A stretch of 64,000 bases of DNA from Corythucha ciliata (taxonomy: Eukaryota > Arthropoda > Insecta > Hemiptera > Tingidae). The notes beneath the pieces were generated by a model that was not told the DNA's origin, ran no database searches, and saw only the letters and a program-made list of their open reading frames with translations. The DNA is taken from contig CM075938.1 of the NCBI GenBank assembly GCA_038030265.1, positions 9,835,009-9,899,008 on the forward strand. Reading direction: 5' to 3'. This document shows positions 53,601 to 63,559 of the stretch, piece after piece. Position 1 is the first letter of the stretch. Each line of letters starts with the position of its first letter. A program made the position numbers and the translations under genes.

Positions 53601-54407
53601 CTACACTATTGAGCTTATGAGGTTTTCAGGTTCCTGATCGCTTTGCGGGTGGTTGGGACATTGGGAATGCTTAGTGACTTCAGCAATCGATTTACTGGTG
53701 GGCTGAGCGTTTTTGGTTGGAGATTCGCGAAGTTTTGTGTTCGATTCTTTTACCGTAACATTTTTTCGACTCATTTGTTTTATATGCAAGTAGTACTCGC
53801 AGCTTCTGTAGTTTGCTGGGTGAGGTTTACCACAGTTGACACAAGTCGGAGCCGTTTCCTTATTTAGGGTGCATTCCTTGAAGTGGTGATTGCCATCACA
53901 TTTGACACATCGGCTAGGGAGCCGACAATAGTTATGGGTGTGGTGGAATCTCTGACAATTTTTACACTGTGGGATGGTGCTTTTTTTACGTCGAGGTTCG
54001 ACTTTCACGACTGAATAACATAGCCTATTTAAGTTAAAGATTTCCTGTTCTTTCGATGGAGATTTTTCTAAAGTAACGAAGCAGATTGGCGTTGGGAGTT
54101 TGTCCGTGTTGAGTAAGCGCGTTACTTTTTCTATTGGGTAGGATAATTGTAGCAGTTCTTCTTTTATTTCGTTTTCAGTGAGGGAATAGGGTACGCCTCT
54201 AATTGCTACTTCAAGAATGTTATTCTCATTTGGTGAGCGATACGTATGAAACGGGATTTTTTCTTTTTCGAAAAATTTGGTGATCGATCGGAAGTCTTCA
54301 GAAGACTCTAGAAGAATTTTCAGCGAATTTTTTGTCATCTTGGTGGAAACAAGAGCAACAATCATTTCTTGTTCGGCCACGAATGAGTATAAAACAACTT
54401 TACTCAC
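53601..54407 (-). CDS. Jockey-like ORF1 Gag-like nucleic-acid-binding protein
   Basis: A 268-residue frame. A PRE_C2HC-type region (FHTYRSPNENNILEVAIRGV) precedes three zinc knuckles: CKNCQRFHHTHNYC, CVKCDGNHHFKEC and CVNCGKPHPANYRSC. This is the usual ORF1 of Jockey-clade elements, which coats element RNA. The frame is open and lies directly upstream of ORF2. The true start is uncertain; the ATG at 54407 or an internal ATG at 54339 would both serve. Confidence 0.85.
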   Translation of the reverse strand: MSKVVLYSFVAEQEMIVALVSTKMTKNSLKILLESSEDFRSITKFFEKEKIPFHTYRSPNENNILEVAIRGVPYSLTENEIKEELLQLSYPIEKVTRLLNTDKLPTPICFVTLEKSPSKEQEIFNLNRLCYSVVKVEPRRKKSTIPQCKNCQRFHHTHNYCRLPSRCVKCDGNHHFKECTLNKETAPTCVNCGKPHPANYRSCEYYLHIKQMSRKNVTVKESNTKLRESPTKNAQPTSKSIAEVTKHSQCPNHPQSDQEPENLISSIV

Positions 54408-54535
54408 TAGTTATTTACCCATTGTGATTTTTGAGGCCAGTAAAAAACAACTTAACTCCTTCTACGTGGAATATAAATGGTATACTTTACCCGCAAGTCG
54501 CGAGAAAAGTTATATAGTTTTGCTAATGCGGTGGT

Positions 54536-56670
54536 AAAATGTGAAAACCCGCTAATTTGCGGGTAAAGGTTAATTTCAAACCTGAAAAATTGAAAAAAAT
54601 TGCTAATTTGCGGCTAAAAATGGAAAAAAATCGCCAATTTACAACTAAAATTGCGCCAAACGCCAATTTGTGACCGAAATTGAGAAAATACGCTAATTCA
54701 CAGGTTTGAAACGCTACGACGCGTCGCCGCTACAATTTTTTTAAAAAGCGCTAATTCGTGGTGTAAATTGAGAAAAATTCTAATTTGCGCCAAAAGATGA
54801 ATTTACGCCAATTTGCGGATTCTGAAGGCAACTTTTCAGGCTGAAATTGAAAAAAACAAAACAAACAAAAAAACGTCAATTTATGGCAATAGGCGAAGAA
54901 ACCGCTAATTCGCGAGTAAACTGAGAAAAATTGCTAAAGCATTGCGTATGGTGAACCAAAAAAATCCTAATTCGTGAAAAGTCCCCCTATTTTGCGGCTA
55001 ATATTGTGGAAAACACTTAAGAAAAACGTTAATTTCCAGCTAAAATTGAGAAAAGTGCTAATCCCCTGGTAAAGAAATTTTCAAAATCGGTGATATGCTG
55101 CTAAAATTGAGGAAAACGCCAAAACTCGTGGATGATTAAGAAACATCGCTCACGGGATAAAAACGATACTTTGCTGCTAAAGTTGAGAAAATGCGCAAAT
55201 TCATGGCTATGGGATGGGATGGGGTGGGGCAAAACCGCTAATCTGCGGCTGAAATTGAGAAGAACGATACACTCGGCCAAAAAAGCGCTAATTTGCGGGT
55301 AGAGTCCAAAAATCGCCCCTAACTGAGAGATTGAGGCTATGATGAGGCCAGCAAGATGTCCAGATTCAAGACTGTGCTGGTTGGGTGAAATGATGACTAA
55401 AATGTGAAATTACCCTCCTCCCCACACCCTCTCTAGGTTGCAATCTGACCCCTCCCCCTCCTGGACTAATTCCTACTTACGTCACCCATCATCGATGCTG
55501 ATGGTGAGGACACCATTTAGAGGGGGCGCACTGAAATGCTTTAAGATGTAAAATATGGATTTTTAGGTCTTAAAGCGCTCATTTGCCAATTAAAGTAAGA
55601 ATAATTCGGAAATTCGAGATTTCTGAAGACAACGTCGCCGACAAAACAGAGAAAATAGGCTAATCCCAAGTTTCTATAGGCCTTTAAACGACGGAAAACA
55701 TTTAAAAGGCGTTCTAACGTGGTAGTCCTGGGGCAAGTATGCGGGGAAAAGCACTAAAATTTGTGGCTGAAATAGCGAAAAAGCGCTTGCTCATAGTATA
55801 AAACTAATTAAATCACTAATTCGTGGCTAAAAATGGAAAAAACACTAATGTCCGGCGATAATTGAGAAAAGGCGCTAATTCGCCGCTATATAATTGAGAA
55901 AAAGCTGCAGTCGTCCATCGCTCAGCAGGCTCAAAAACGCTAAATCGTGATTTCTCGAAGCTACAACGGGACTGAAATTGAGAAAAATCGTTGATTCACA
56001 GCTAAAATTGAGAAATCCACCTAATAACGGCTAAAACTGAGAAAATCTGCTAAATTTCCGCCTATAATTAAAGTAAACCGCTCGTTCGCAGCAAAAATCG
56101 AGAAATACGCCAACTCGCGGATCAATTCGAGAAAATCCGCTAATTCACGGCTAAAATTATGGAAACGCGATAATTCGCAGGTGGCTTTGAGAAATAGTTA
56201 TCGACTAAAATTGGGATAAAGCGCGGGATAAAAATTGCTAACTCACGGACACAATGTCATCAAAAACCCACTTATTCACTGCTCAAACTGAGACAAACCG
56301 CTAATTCCCGCCTAAAATTTATGTAGAACGCTCATTTGCGGCTAAAATAATGATAATAAAATATTTAACTCCTGTCTAATTTTGGCAAAAAGCGCTTATC
56401 ATCAGCTTGAACGGGGAGAAAGATGCTAATTCGCGGACCAATTCGAGAAAATGCGCTAATTTACAGCTAAGATTGAGGAATGCGGTGATTCGCGGCTAAC
56501 ATTGAGAAATAATCCAACGCTAACATTTGGAATATAATTCGCGGCTAAAATGAGATATAGCGCGAATTCACGGCATGTGAAGCTAAAATTGAAAAAAAAA
56601 AAACGCTAGGTAATTCACGGATTTATTCGGAAATCCCGCTTGTTCACGACTAAAACTGATCCTCTGACCG
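54536..56670. repeat. Family A ~30-bp array, forward orientation
   Basis: Some seventy diverged units (AATTCGCGGCTAAAATTGAG-like) run to about 56660. Variants such as GATTTCTCGAAGCTACAACG near 55958 correspond to the recurring GTTGC...GAGAA unit in inverse. A short less periodic part at 55330-55560 shows no gene. Confidence 0.75.
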
Positions 56671-57339
56671 GTGAAGAGGAAGCTTTTTAGAGTTTACTCC
56701 TTTAGCCTCGTTTTGCAATTTACGGCGGCCTGTTGGGGTTTTTGAGACTGGGGAGTGAAATACGCTTGTCCCCGAGACGAAAACCTGTCACGAAGCCGCA
56801 CGGAGCTGACGCCGCATGCGTGGTTATTAAGGTGTTAATTTCGGGGGGGGGGGGACCCTAGGCTAGAGAATAATCTCAACGGGGAAAAGTGATGCCGATT
56901 TCAAGCGACATGTGATTGGAATGAACGATTATTCAAAAAAATTTAAAAAAATAAAATCCGTTTGCTGTCGGCAGTCGGAAAATTGTTTCAGGTCGAATTA
57001 GATGATCACAAAATACGGTTTCCCGCGTGTGATTCGTCTTTCCTAGGGGCGTCAAAGCTGAGTCACGCGGAAAAGTAGCTGGATAAAATGCTAATGCACA
57101 ACAAATAAGCAGGGAAACAACACCAATTGGCCAAATAGATCCGCAACTATTTTTCTCAAGTGAAATAACACGCCCTTCAACTTAAAATTAATCACTTCCC
57201 GTTAAATTTAAGTAAATTTCAATGACTTTATTGAGTTGAGACATTCTTTTAATCATGGGCGTAGCCAGCCCTTGGTCTACGGGTGGGCAGAAGATGTAAG
57301 ATGCACCAGAGACCCCAGCAAGATAACTAATAGTAGTTC
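56671..57339. other. Intergenic stretch, no gene recognised
   Basis: No coding domain found. A partial hAT-like terminus (GGGCGTAGCCAGCCCTTGG) occurs at about 57256-57275, matching the starts of the two duplicated segments at 25343 and 58666. A G10 run lies near 56846-56855. Confidence 0.45.
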
Positions 57340-57895
57340 GTCTACTCAGATATGGTCAGAATCCGTCAAAAACTAACATTTTCCCTGGGAAACTGTCGTT
57401 GTAGCCTTCTATTCAAGATTTTACGTCCAAAAACTGACAACGTTTTCCCTAGAAATACTCATACCTGTAGGAAGGGCTCGGCGCTTGGCCCTCCAATAAA
57501 GGATGTCCGACTTTTCAACGCCTTGTCTGAGGGACGTTAAAAACTTACATTTTTTAATCCAAAACTGAAGATTTAACTCTGAAACTAAATATTTTATTCC
57601 GAAACAGACAAATACTTTAACGTGAAACCCCAAAACTTGGGTTTTTGCAACACGATCACAACAAATCGGGGGCGATTTTACCCCCAAAGCTCACATTATA
57701 CGCTAAAGCTGACCACTTCACCCTTAAAAGTAGTGGTTTGAAACAAAACGAACGATTTTACGCCAAAACTGACGACTCTGTATTGAAAATTCTGGCATTT
57801 TTAACACAAAACTGACGATTTTACCACAATACTGACTATTTGTTCACATAGTAAGACGTTATCACTCCAAAACATACGATGTCGCGCCAAAGCTG
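57340..57895. repeat. Family D short degenerate repeat
   Basis: Units of the type AAAACTGACGATTTTACC recur every 20-30 bases, for example near 57770 and 57810. They are distinct in text from families A-C. No gene is visible. Confidence 0.55.
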
Positions 57896-57899
57896 AAGT

Positions 57900-58494
57900 G
57901 TTACCACAAAATAATTTCATCGGTGAATTAGCTATTTGTCTCCCTTTTAGCCGTGAACGTGCGCTTTTTCTCCATTTTAGCGTCGAGTTAGCGATTTTCT
58001 CAATTTTTGTCTCGTGGCTTAGCGCTTTTTCCTGATTGGCCACAAAGTTGCCTCCGAAAACCGCGGGCTGCCATTTTCTCAGTTTTACGTGAATTTGTCA
58101 ATTTTTTCAAATTATCCCCCCCCCCTCCCAATAAGCCATTGATCTCGATTTTAACCACAATGGAGCGTTTTTCCTAATGTTAGCCGCTAATTATAGATTT
58201 TTCTACATTTCAGACCCGAATTGGAGTTTTTCCCCAATTTTCACCACGAATTACCTAACTCTTTTTCTGGTTTTTGCCGCGGATTAGCTATTTTGTTTAA
58301 TTTCTGGAACGAAGTTACTTTTAGAAGCCAAGAGTTGACGTTTTCTCCATTTAAACCGCGAATTAACGGTTTTCTTCACTTCAGCGTTTTTTCTCAATTT
58401 TATCGATGAATTCTGAGTTAGCTACGAATTTTTCACTTTTTCCATTTGATCGCTAGCGATTTTTCACCATTTTAGCCGTGAATTAGCGATTTTT
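57900..58494. repeat. Family A array, reverse orientation
   Basis: Units such as CATTTTAGCCGTGAATTAGC at ~30-base spacing. The orientation is opposite to the block ending at 56670. It includes GTTGCCTCCGAAAACCGCGG near 58033, one of the recurring variant units. Confidence 0.68.
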
Positions 58495-59085
58495 CGGCAT
58501 TTTTAAAGTAAATTCGTGTTTTTCCTGATTTTAGCCGCTAATGAGCGATTTTTTTTTTCAATTTCATTCCTGAATTAGCACTTTTTCTCAATTTTAGAGC
58601 TGCGAATTAACTTGTATTTGAACGCTAATTCTTAGCTAAAAGCGGAAAAATCGCTAGTTCAAGGCAGGGGCGTAGCCAGCCTTTGGTCTAGGGGCGGGCA
58701 GATTCAAAAGCGCCCAAGTCAGACGCTTCCCATTGACCTTTGCAGCCTTATATTCGGGGATGAGTCCCCACACAATAAAAAGAGCGGCCGGGCTACGTAT
58801 GTACTTACAATCCCCTTTCGAGTTCAGAGCCCAGCTCTGGCGGGGTACTGCCGGGGCTATAGCCCAGGGTGAAAAATTTGGTGGGGCGGCCACGTTTGAG
58901 AAAGATTATCAGGCGAGGGTACGACAAGTCGAACGAGAAAAAAAAGAGATGCAAATAAAGAGGACGAAAATACGTGTTTTTTTTTTTGTTTTTTTTTTCT
59001 TTCTTTCTTTTTTTTTTACTGATCGAATTTTCTTAATTTTAGTCGCCATTTACCATTTTTCCTCAATTTTATCGTAATTTAATTT
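58495..59085. repeat. Dispersed segment, near-identical to 25135-25725
   Basis: Same order as its partner: family A units, hAT-like terminus CAGGGGCGTAGCCAGCC near 58664, a ~300-base middle, then a T-rich tail. The two copies differ by scattered substitutions and small indels. As at 25 kb, a tRNA-headed palindrome lies within about 400 bases. Confidence 0.8.
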
Positions 59086-59097
59086 TTATCGTGTGAA

Positions 59098-59351
59098 CTG
59101 GAAAACAAAGCTGCAAAACGCTGAAGAGCAGGCAGAAACAAAATTGTTTTTTTGGCCGAGTGCGGACTCTCCGGGGCCAAACAGTTACTTTTTATCAAGT
59201 AAAAAATTCGCCAGAGTGCGGGGAAAATTGTTGTTTTGTTTTTACTGATAGTCAAACTTTGGAGCAAATCAGGGCGTTATTGGGCCGGGACTGTATGGAT
59301 TTTCGGTTTTGTGAGTCGGAGAAAAGATTATGGGAGAAGTTCGATAGATAA
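59098..59351 (+). other. Unassigned sequence with a short open frame
   Basis: A possible acceptor (ttactgatag) precedes an open stretch LEQIRALLGRDCMDFRFCES. No family is recognised, and the low A/T-rich context is compatible with either an exon or chance. Confidence 0.2.
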
Positions 59352-59462
59352 AGAAGGATGTTGTCGCCGGTATTTAATTAAATAAATCAAATGAAAGTGA
59401 TATCTTCCGGACGACGATGGAAGGGCATAGCCCGACACGATTCGAGTTTCGAGAAAAAATGG

Positions 59463-59535
59463 GCTCCCCGGCTGGATTTGAACCCGCAACCTCTGGATTA
59501 CTAGTCCAGCACGCTGCCAATTGCGGCACGGTGAC
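59463..59535 (-). pseudogene. tRNA-like sequence, Thr-like AGU loop (copy C)
   Basis: It has a perfect anticodon stem CTGGA/TCCAG around loop CTAGTAA (AGU in the anticodon position) and a B-box-like GGGTTCAAATCC. One D-stem mismatch (GCCGC) and a weak acceptor stem argue against full tRNA function, but a real tRNA gene cannot be wholly excluded. Confidence 0.55.
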
Positions 59536-59593
59536 GCCTTTGGCAGTCGTTCTGCTGGCTTAGCTGATCCCTCGCAGTGCGACCGCCAAAGGC

Positions 59594-59666
59594 GTCACCG
59601 TGGCGCAATTGGCAGCTTCCTGGACTATTAATCTAGAGGTTGCGGGTTCAAATCCCGCCGGGGATC
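59594..59666 (+). pseudogene. tRNA-like sequence, altered anticodon loop (copy D)
   Basis: A GTGGCGCAATTGGCAGC D-arm and a GCGGGTTCAAATCCCGC T-arm are intact. The anticodon arm is CTGGA, CTATTAA, TCTAG with one mismatch and AUU in the anticodon position. The acceptor stem is imperfect (GTCACCG opposite CGGGGAT). Confidence 0.55.
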
Positions 59667-59690
59667 CCTTTTTTTCTCGAAACTCTAATG

Positions 59691-60011
59691 GGGAGAAAAT
59701 ATAGGATTTTTGCAGGACATACAGTCATTTTAGAAAACATTTCTTTCTTCTCGGACTGGTTTCTGCCACAAAATTGCCATTGGGATAAGCGTGGGTGGGG
59801 GGCGTAAACCAGTGGATTAGTCGATAAAGAAAGGGCCCAGACGTTTACCGCATCTATGAAACTGTCATTTTCATCCTAAGAGCAATAATGTTAGTCCGAA
59901 ATTGAAACGATCCGTCTACATTTTCCAAATTGTCATTCATCGTTTTTTTCCCAGATTGACCCAGTGTGGGGTTGGGCTTCTCCGCCACTGCGGCTTCAAG
60001 CAGGCCGCAGA
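59691..60011 (+). promoter_or_regulatory. KLHL20 upstream region and probable 5' leader
   Basis: No other gene. A pyrimidine tract and AG at 59942-59954 (gtttttttcccag) look like a splice acceptor that opens the exon carrying the KLHL20 start codon, so a further 5' non-coding exon is likely upstream. No confident TATA/initiator pair was found. Confidence 0.4.
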
Positions 60012-62384
60012 ATGGCGGAGTTAGCCAACGTCAGCGGTGCAAGTGAGAGAGCACCGTCGCCCGCTCGTCTCTCGCACACGTCTGAAAAGCATCCTCGAGC
60101 CACGCTGACAGAATTGAACGTCCTTCGACGGCATCGTGAGCTGTGCGACGTTGTTTTGAACGTCGGGTCGCGGAAAATCTTCGCTCACAGGTTGTTATTT
60201 TCTTCTTTTTTAACAAAAAAAAATTGATTATCACCTATGGAACACGCTCATTATTTTGTCTTTTCCGTGCACACAGAGTGATTCTTTCAGCCTGTAGCCC
60301 ATATTTCCGAGCCATGTTCACCGGTGAACTAGCAGAGTCAAGGCAAACCGAAGTCACCATCAGGGACATCGATGAACACGCTATGGAGCTTTTAATAGAC
60401 TTCTGTTACACCTCGCATATTGTCGTCGAGGAGGCTAACGTTCAAACCTTGTTGCCAGCCGGTATTTTACGCTCCACTAACCTTTGGCTCGGTTGTTTCC
60501 TAACAATGTCCCTGCAGTCGCGTCGTATTTTCCTGTTCAGCTTGCCTCTTGCAACTCGCAGAAATCCAAGACATTTGCTGTGAATTCCTTAAAAGACAAC
60601 TCGACCCGTCGAATTGTCTCGGGATCCGAGCTTTTGCCGACACGCATTCTTGTCGAGAGCTCCTTAGAATAGCGGACAAATTTACTCAACACAATTTCCA
60701 AGAAGTATACACTTGGGTGCCTCATTTTTGGAGCGAGCTCATTTTTTTACGTGAATTCATTTTCAGGTGATGGAAAGTGAAGAGTTTTTGTTGCTACCCG
60801 TGGGGCAATTAATAGACATAATTAGTAGCGATGAGCTGAATGTAAGGTCTGAAGAACAAGTATTCAGCGCTGTGATGTCTTGGGTGAAATACAACGTGTC
60901 TGATAGGCGACATCATTTACCTCAGGCGTGTTTTTTTTTTCAAATTTATTTGACCGTCGACCGTTTTTATTTGGACAACTTCTCATTCTACAGGTTTTAC
61001 AACATGTAAGACTGCCATTGCTCAGTCCCAAGTTCCTCGTGGGCACAGTCGGCTCAGATTTACTCGTTAGAAGTGACGAGTCGTGTCGTGATCTCGTTGA
61101 CGAAGCTAAAAATTATTTACTTTTGCCTCAGGAGAGGCCTCTGATGCAGGGTCCTCGAACTCGCCCCAGGAAGCCGACCAGACGGGGTGAAGTTCTGTTC
61201 GCTGGTACGACATCGATTTTTCTTTATTCTCGATCGAGTTTTTTTTTTTTTAAATAAATTTTTTTGCAGTCGGTGGCTGGTGCAGTGGTGACGCCATAGC
61301 ATCGGTAGAAAGATTCGATCCTCAGACGGTCGACTGGAAAATGGTGGCTCCAATGTCTAAACGGAGATGTGGCGTTGGTGTTGCAGTTTTAAACGACCTT
61401 CTGTACGCTGTCGGTGGTCATGATGGACAGTCTTATTTAAATAGCATCGAACGGTAAAAAAAATAACCCCCCACCACCAACACTCCTCCGCCAGACTGCC
61501 AGGAAATAAAATGGTTTTACCCCTCCTCCGTCCGCCACCAAAAGGTACGATCCTCAAACGAATCAATGGTCGTGTGACGTCGCACCTACCACGTCGTGTC
61601 GAACGAGCGTCGGTGTGGCTGTGCTCGATGGATTTCTTTACGCCGTGGGCGGTCAAGACGGGGTCCAGTGTTTAAATCACGTCGAAAGGTACGATCCGAA
61701 GGAGAACAAATGGAGTAAAGTGGCTCCAATGACTACGCGTCGTTTAGGTGTCGCCGTGGCCGTACTCGGCGGCTATTTATATGCAATAGGCGGCTCTGAC
61801 GGGCAGTGCCCTTTGAATTCCGGTAATGTAATTGAATTTTTCCCATTGCAATTCCCGAGTCATTTTTCACAATTAACGCTTAATTTTAGTTGAACGCTAC
61901 GAGCCGCGGCAAAACAAATGGACGGCAATGGCACCCATGTCGACGAGGCGAAAACATTTAGGCTGCGCAGTTTTCAACAATTTAATTTACGCCGTCGGTG
62001 GCCGCGATGACTGCACCGAGTTGTCGAGTGCTGAGCGTTACAGTCCGCACTCAAACACGTGGTCGCCCATTGTTGCAATGACTTCTCGACGAAGTGGCGT
62101 AAGACCTTCACTTATCTATGTTCCCTTCTCTTTCTATTCACCTAATTTTTTGGTTTCCTCGATAAATCCTCCATTTCAACTTTATTCAGGTTGGTTTGGC
62201 TGTCGTCAACGGCCAACTGTACGCCGTCGGAGGTTTCGACGGCACCGCCTATTTGAAAACAATCGAAGTCTACGATCCTGAGCAAAATCAATGGCGCCTG
62301 TGCGGCGCGATGAACTACAGGCGACTCGGCGGTGGTGTCGGCGTTATGCGGGCTCCGCAGACGGAAAATTATTTTTGGTCATAG
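60012..62384 (+). CDS. KLHL20: KLHL20 (diablo), BTB-BACK-Kelch Cullin-3 substrate adaptor
   Basis: Nine coding exons: 60012-60190, 60277-60461, 60541-60704, 60767-60925, 60994-61204, 61270-61453, 61545-61822, 61890-62098, 62190-62384. They join in frame to 587 residues (human KLHL20 has 609). BTB is at about 30-150 ([40 protein letters not shown]) and BACK at about 155-270 ([20 protein letters not shown]). Six Kelch repeats with GG pairs follow ([40 protein letters not shown]), ending [10 protein letters not shown]. The protein links Cullin-3 to substrates for ubiquitination. All introns are under 90 nt. Eight have usable sites; the fourth begins GC, not GT. The ATG at 60012 gives the best start. 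I see no damage. Confidence 0.95.
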
Positions 62385-62455
62385 CGGGACTTTTGTAAAT
62401 ATTTAGTCGTCGGGCGACGTCGTGATCGTTGACTCTATATTTTTGCATAGTGTCG

Positions 62456-62461
62456 AATAAA
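62456..62461 (+). terminator. Poly(A) signal AATAAA of KLHL20
   Basis: AATAAA lies 72 bases past the KLHL20 stop codon, giving a short 3' untranslated region. A T- and GT-rich stretch follows near 62498-62530, a plausible downstream element. Confidence 0.7.
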
Positions 62462-62529
62462 AAATCTCACTCGATAAAAGAGCCTGCGTCCACCAGAATT
62501 TTTATGTTTTTTGACGTCAAGTGTGTGCA

Positions 62530-62860
62530 CAGTTGTTAAATACGTTCGCAATTTTGTTCGACATTTCGTAAATCGCACTGTTTATTTAAAAATTTCAACA
62601 AAAAAAAAGGGTGATAAGTCGCCTAAATTGAATGGAAATGTCTATGTGCTGAAGCAAATTATGTGATTTGGAAGCGGGGAACCAAACAACTCCGTTCCTT
62701 CTATGTAAATAGTTGAAAAACAACGTCAATTATTGACGAATGTCCGAGTTTTATTCAGTCAAACGCTGTCCCGTCGATTATACCCCTTCCCTAGATCTTT
62801 TTCAGCGACTCATCGGTTGGATCCCGCCAACAACAACTGCGCAAGACAGAAGAATTTGGT
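62530..62860. other. Downstream of KLHL20, no gene seen
   Basis: AT-rich sequence without a recognisable gene or array. Open frames here are short and lack domains. Confidence 0.45.
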
Positions 62861-63480
62861 GGAGCAGACATACCCCACGAAATTTCGGATTTGGAAGAGC
62901 CAAAGCTGCGAAATAAAGTTTTGGAAGAGCCAAATTCTCGAAATAGGATTTTAAAAAACCAGGCCCGCCAAATTGATTTCATCAAGGCGGGGACCGCACG
63001 AAATTGATTATTGATGCCCCAAACCCACAAAATTGATTATTGATGCCCAAAATCCACAAAATGATGATTTTTGATGGACCAAACCCCACAAAATTGATTA
63101 TTGACGCACCAACCCCACGAAATTTTGAATTTGGAAGAGCAAAAGCTGCGAAATAGATTTTTGGAAGAGCCAAATCCACGAAATTGCTTTCATCAAAGCG
63201 GGCCCTGCACAAAATTGATTATTGATGCCTCAAGTCCCACAAAATTGGCATTTTTAAGAGTCAATAACCCGCGAAATTGAATTTTTGAGTGACTCAGCTC
63301 CGCGAAATTGTTGTTTATTTTTGTTCTCTAAGAGGAACCAATTAACCAGCAAAATTATTGGCTTTCAACGACTAAACCGCGTGAAATCATATTTTCAAAG
63401 GTCGAAACCTGCCAAAATACGTTTTCTAGTGAGCCAACACACCACTAATTTTGTGATTTTAAAGGGCTCAGCACTTGATG
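62861..63480. repeat. Family E ~30-bp array
   Basis: Units built on AAATTGATTATTGATGC, GGAAGAGCCAAATCC and CACGAAATT-type parts recur at 28-34 bases, for example 63000-63120 with three close copies. This is the least diverged of the array families in the window. Related pieces occur near 38832-38900 (GAGTGAGCCAAA). Confidence 0.68.
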
Positions 63481-63559
63481 AGGTTTTGTTTTCAACACAT
63501 GTAAAATAAGAGGGGAGGATTAATCGTGTTATAGGTTTACAACGGACCCAGTATTCCAT

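Larger units (their letters stand above)
50651..54535 (-). mobile_element. Jockey-like non-LTR retrotransposon inserted in a family A array
   Basis: Minus strand, with ORF1 (Gag-like with zinc knuckles) followed by ORF2 (endonuclease and reverse transcriptase). A T9 run at 50651-50659, which is an A tail on the element strand, marks the 3' end. The 5' limit is near 54500-54535, where family A sequence resumes in the same orientation as on the left flank. I could not confirm a target duplication. ORF2 carries one frameshift and one stop, so this copy is probably inactive. About 3.9 kb is near full length for the clade. Confidence 0.88.
59395..59690. repeat. Head-to-head pair of tRNA-headed repeats (copies C and D)
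   Basis: Two tRNA-like sequences face away from a shared hairpin leader: minus-strand copy at 59463-59535 and plus-strand copy at 59594-59666. The leader arms GACGCCTTTGGCAGTCG and CGACCGCCAAAGGCGTC are near-perfect inverses. Outside, the left copy has the tail ending CGTCCGGAAGATATC (inverse), as in copies A and B. Confidence 0.75.

Noticed and set aside
59964..60011. Upstream extension of KLHL20 to 59964
   Set aside because: That frame begins at a GTG; the first in-frame ATG is at 60012 and fits the family N-terminus.
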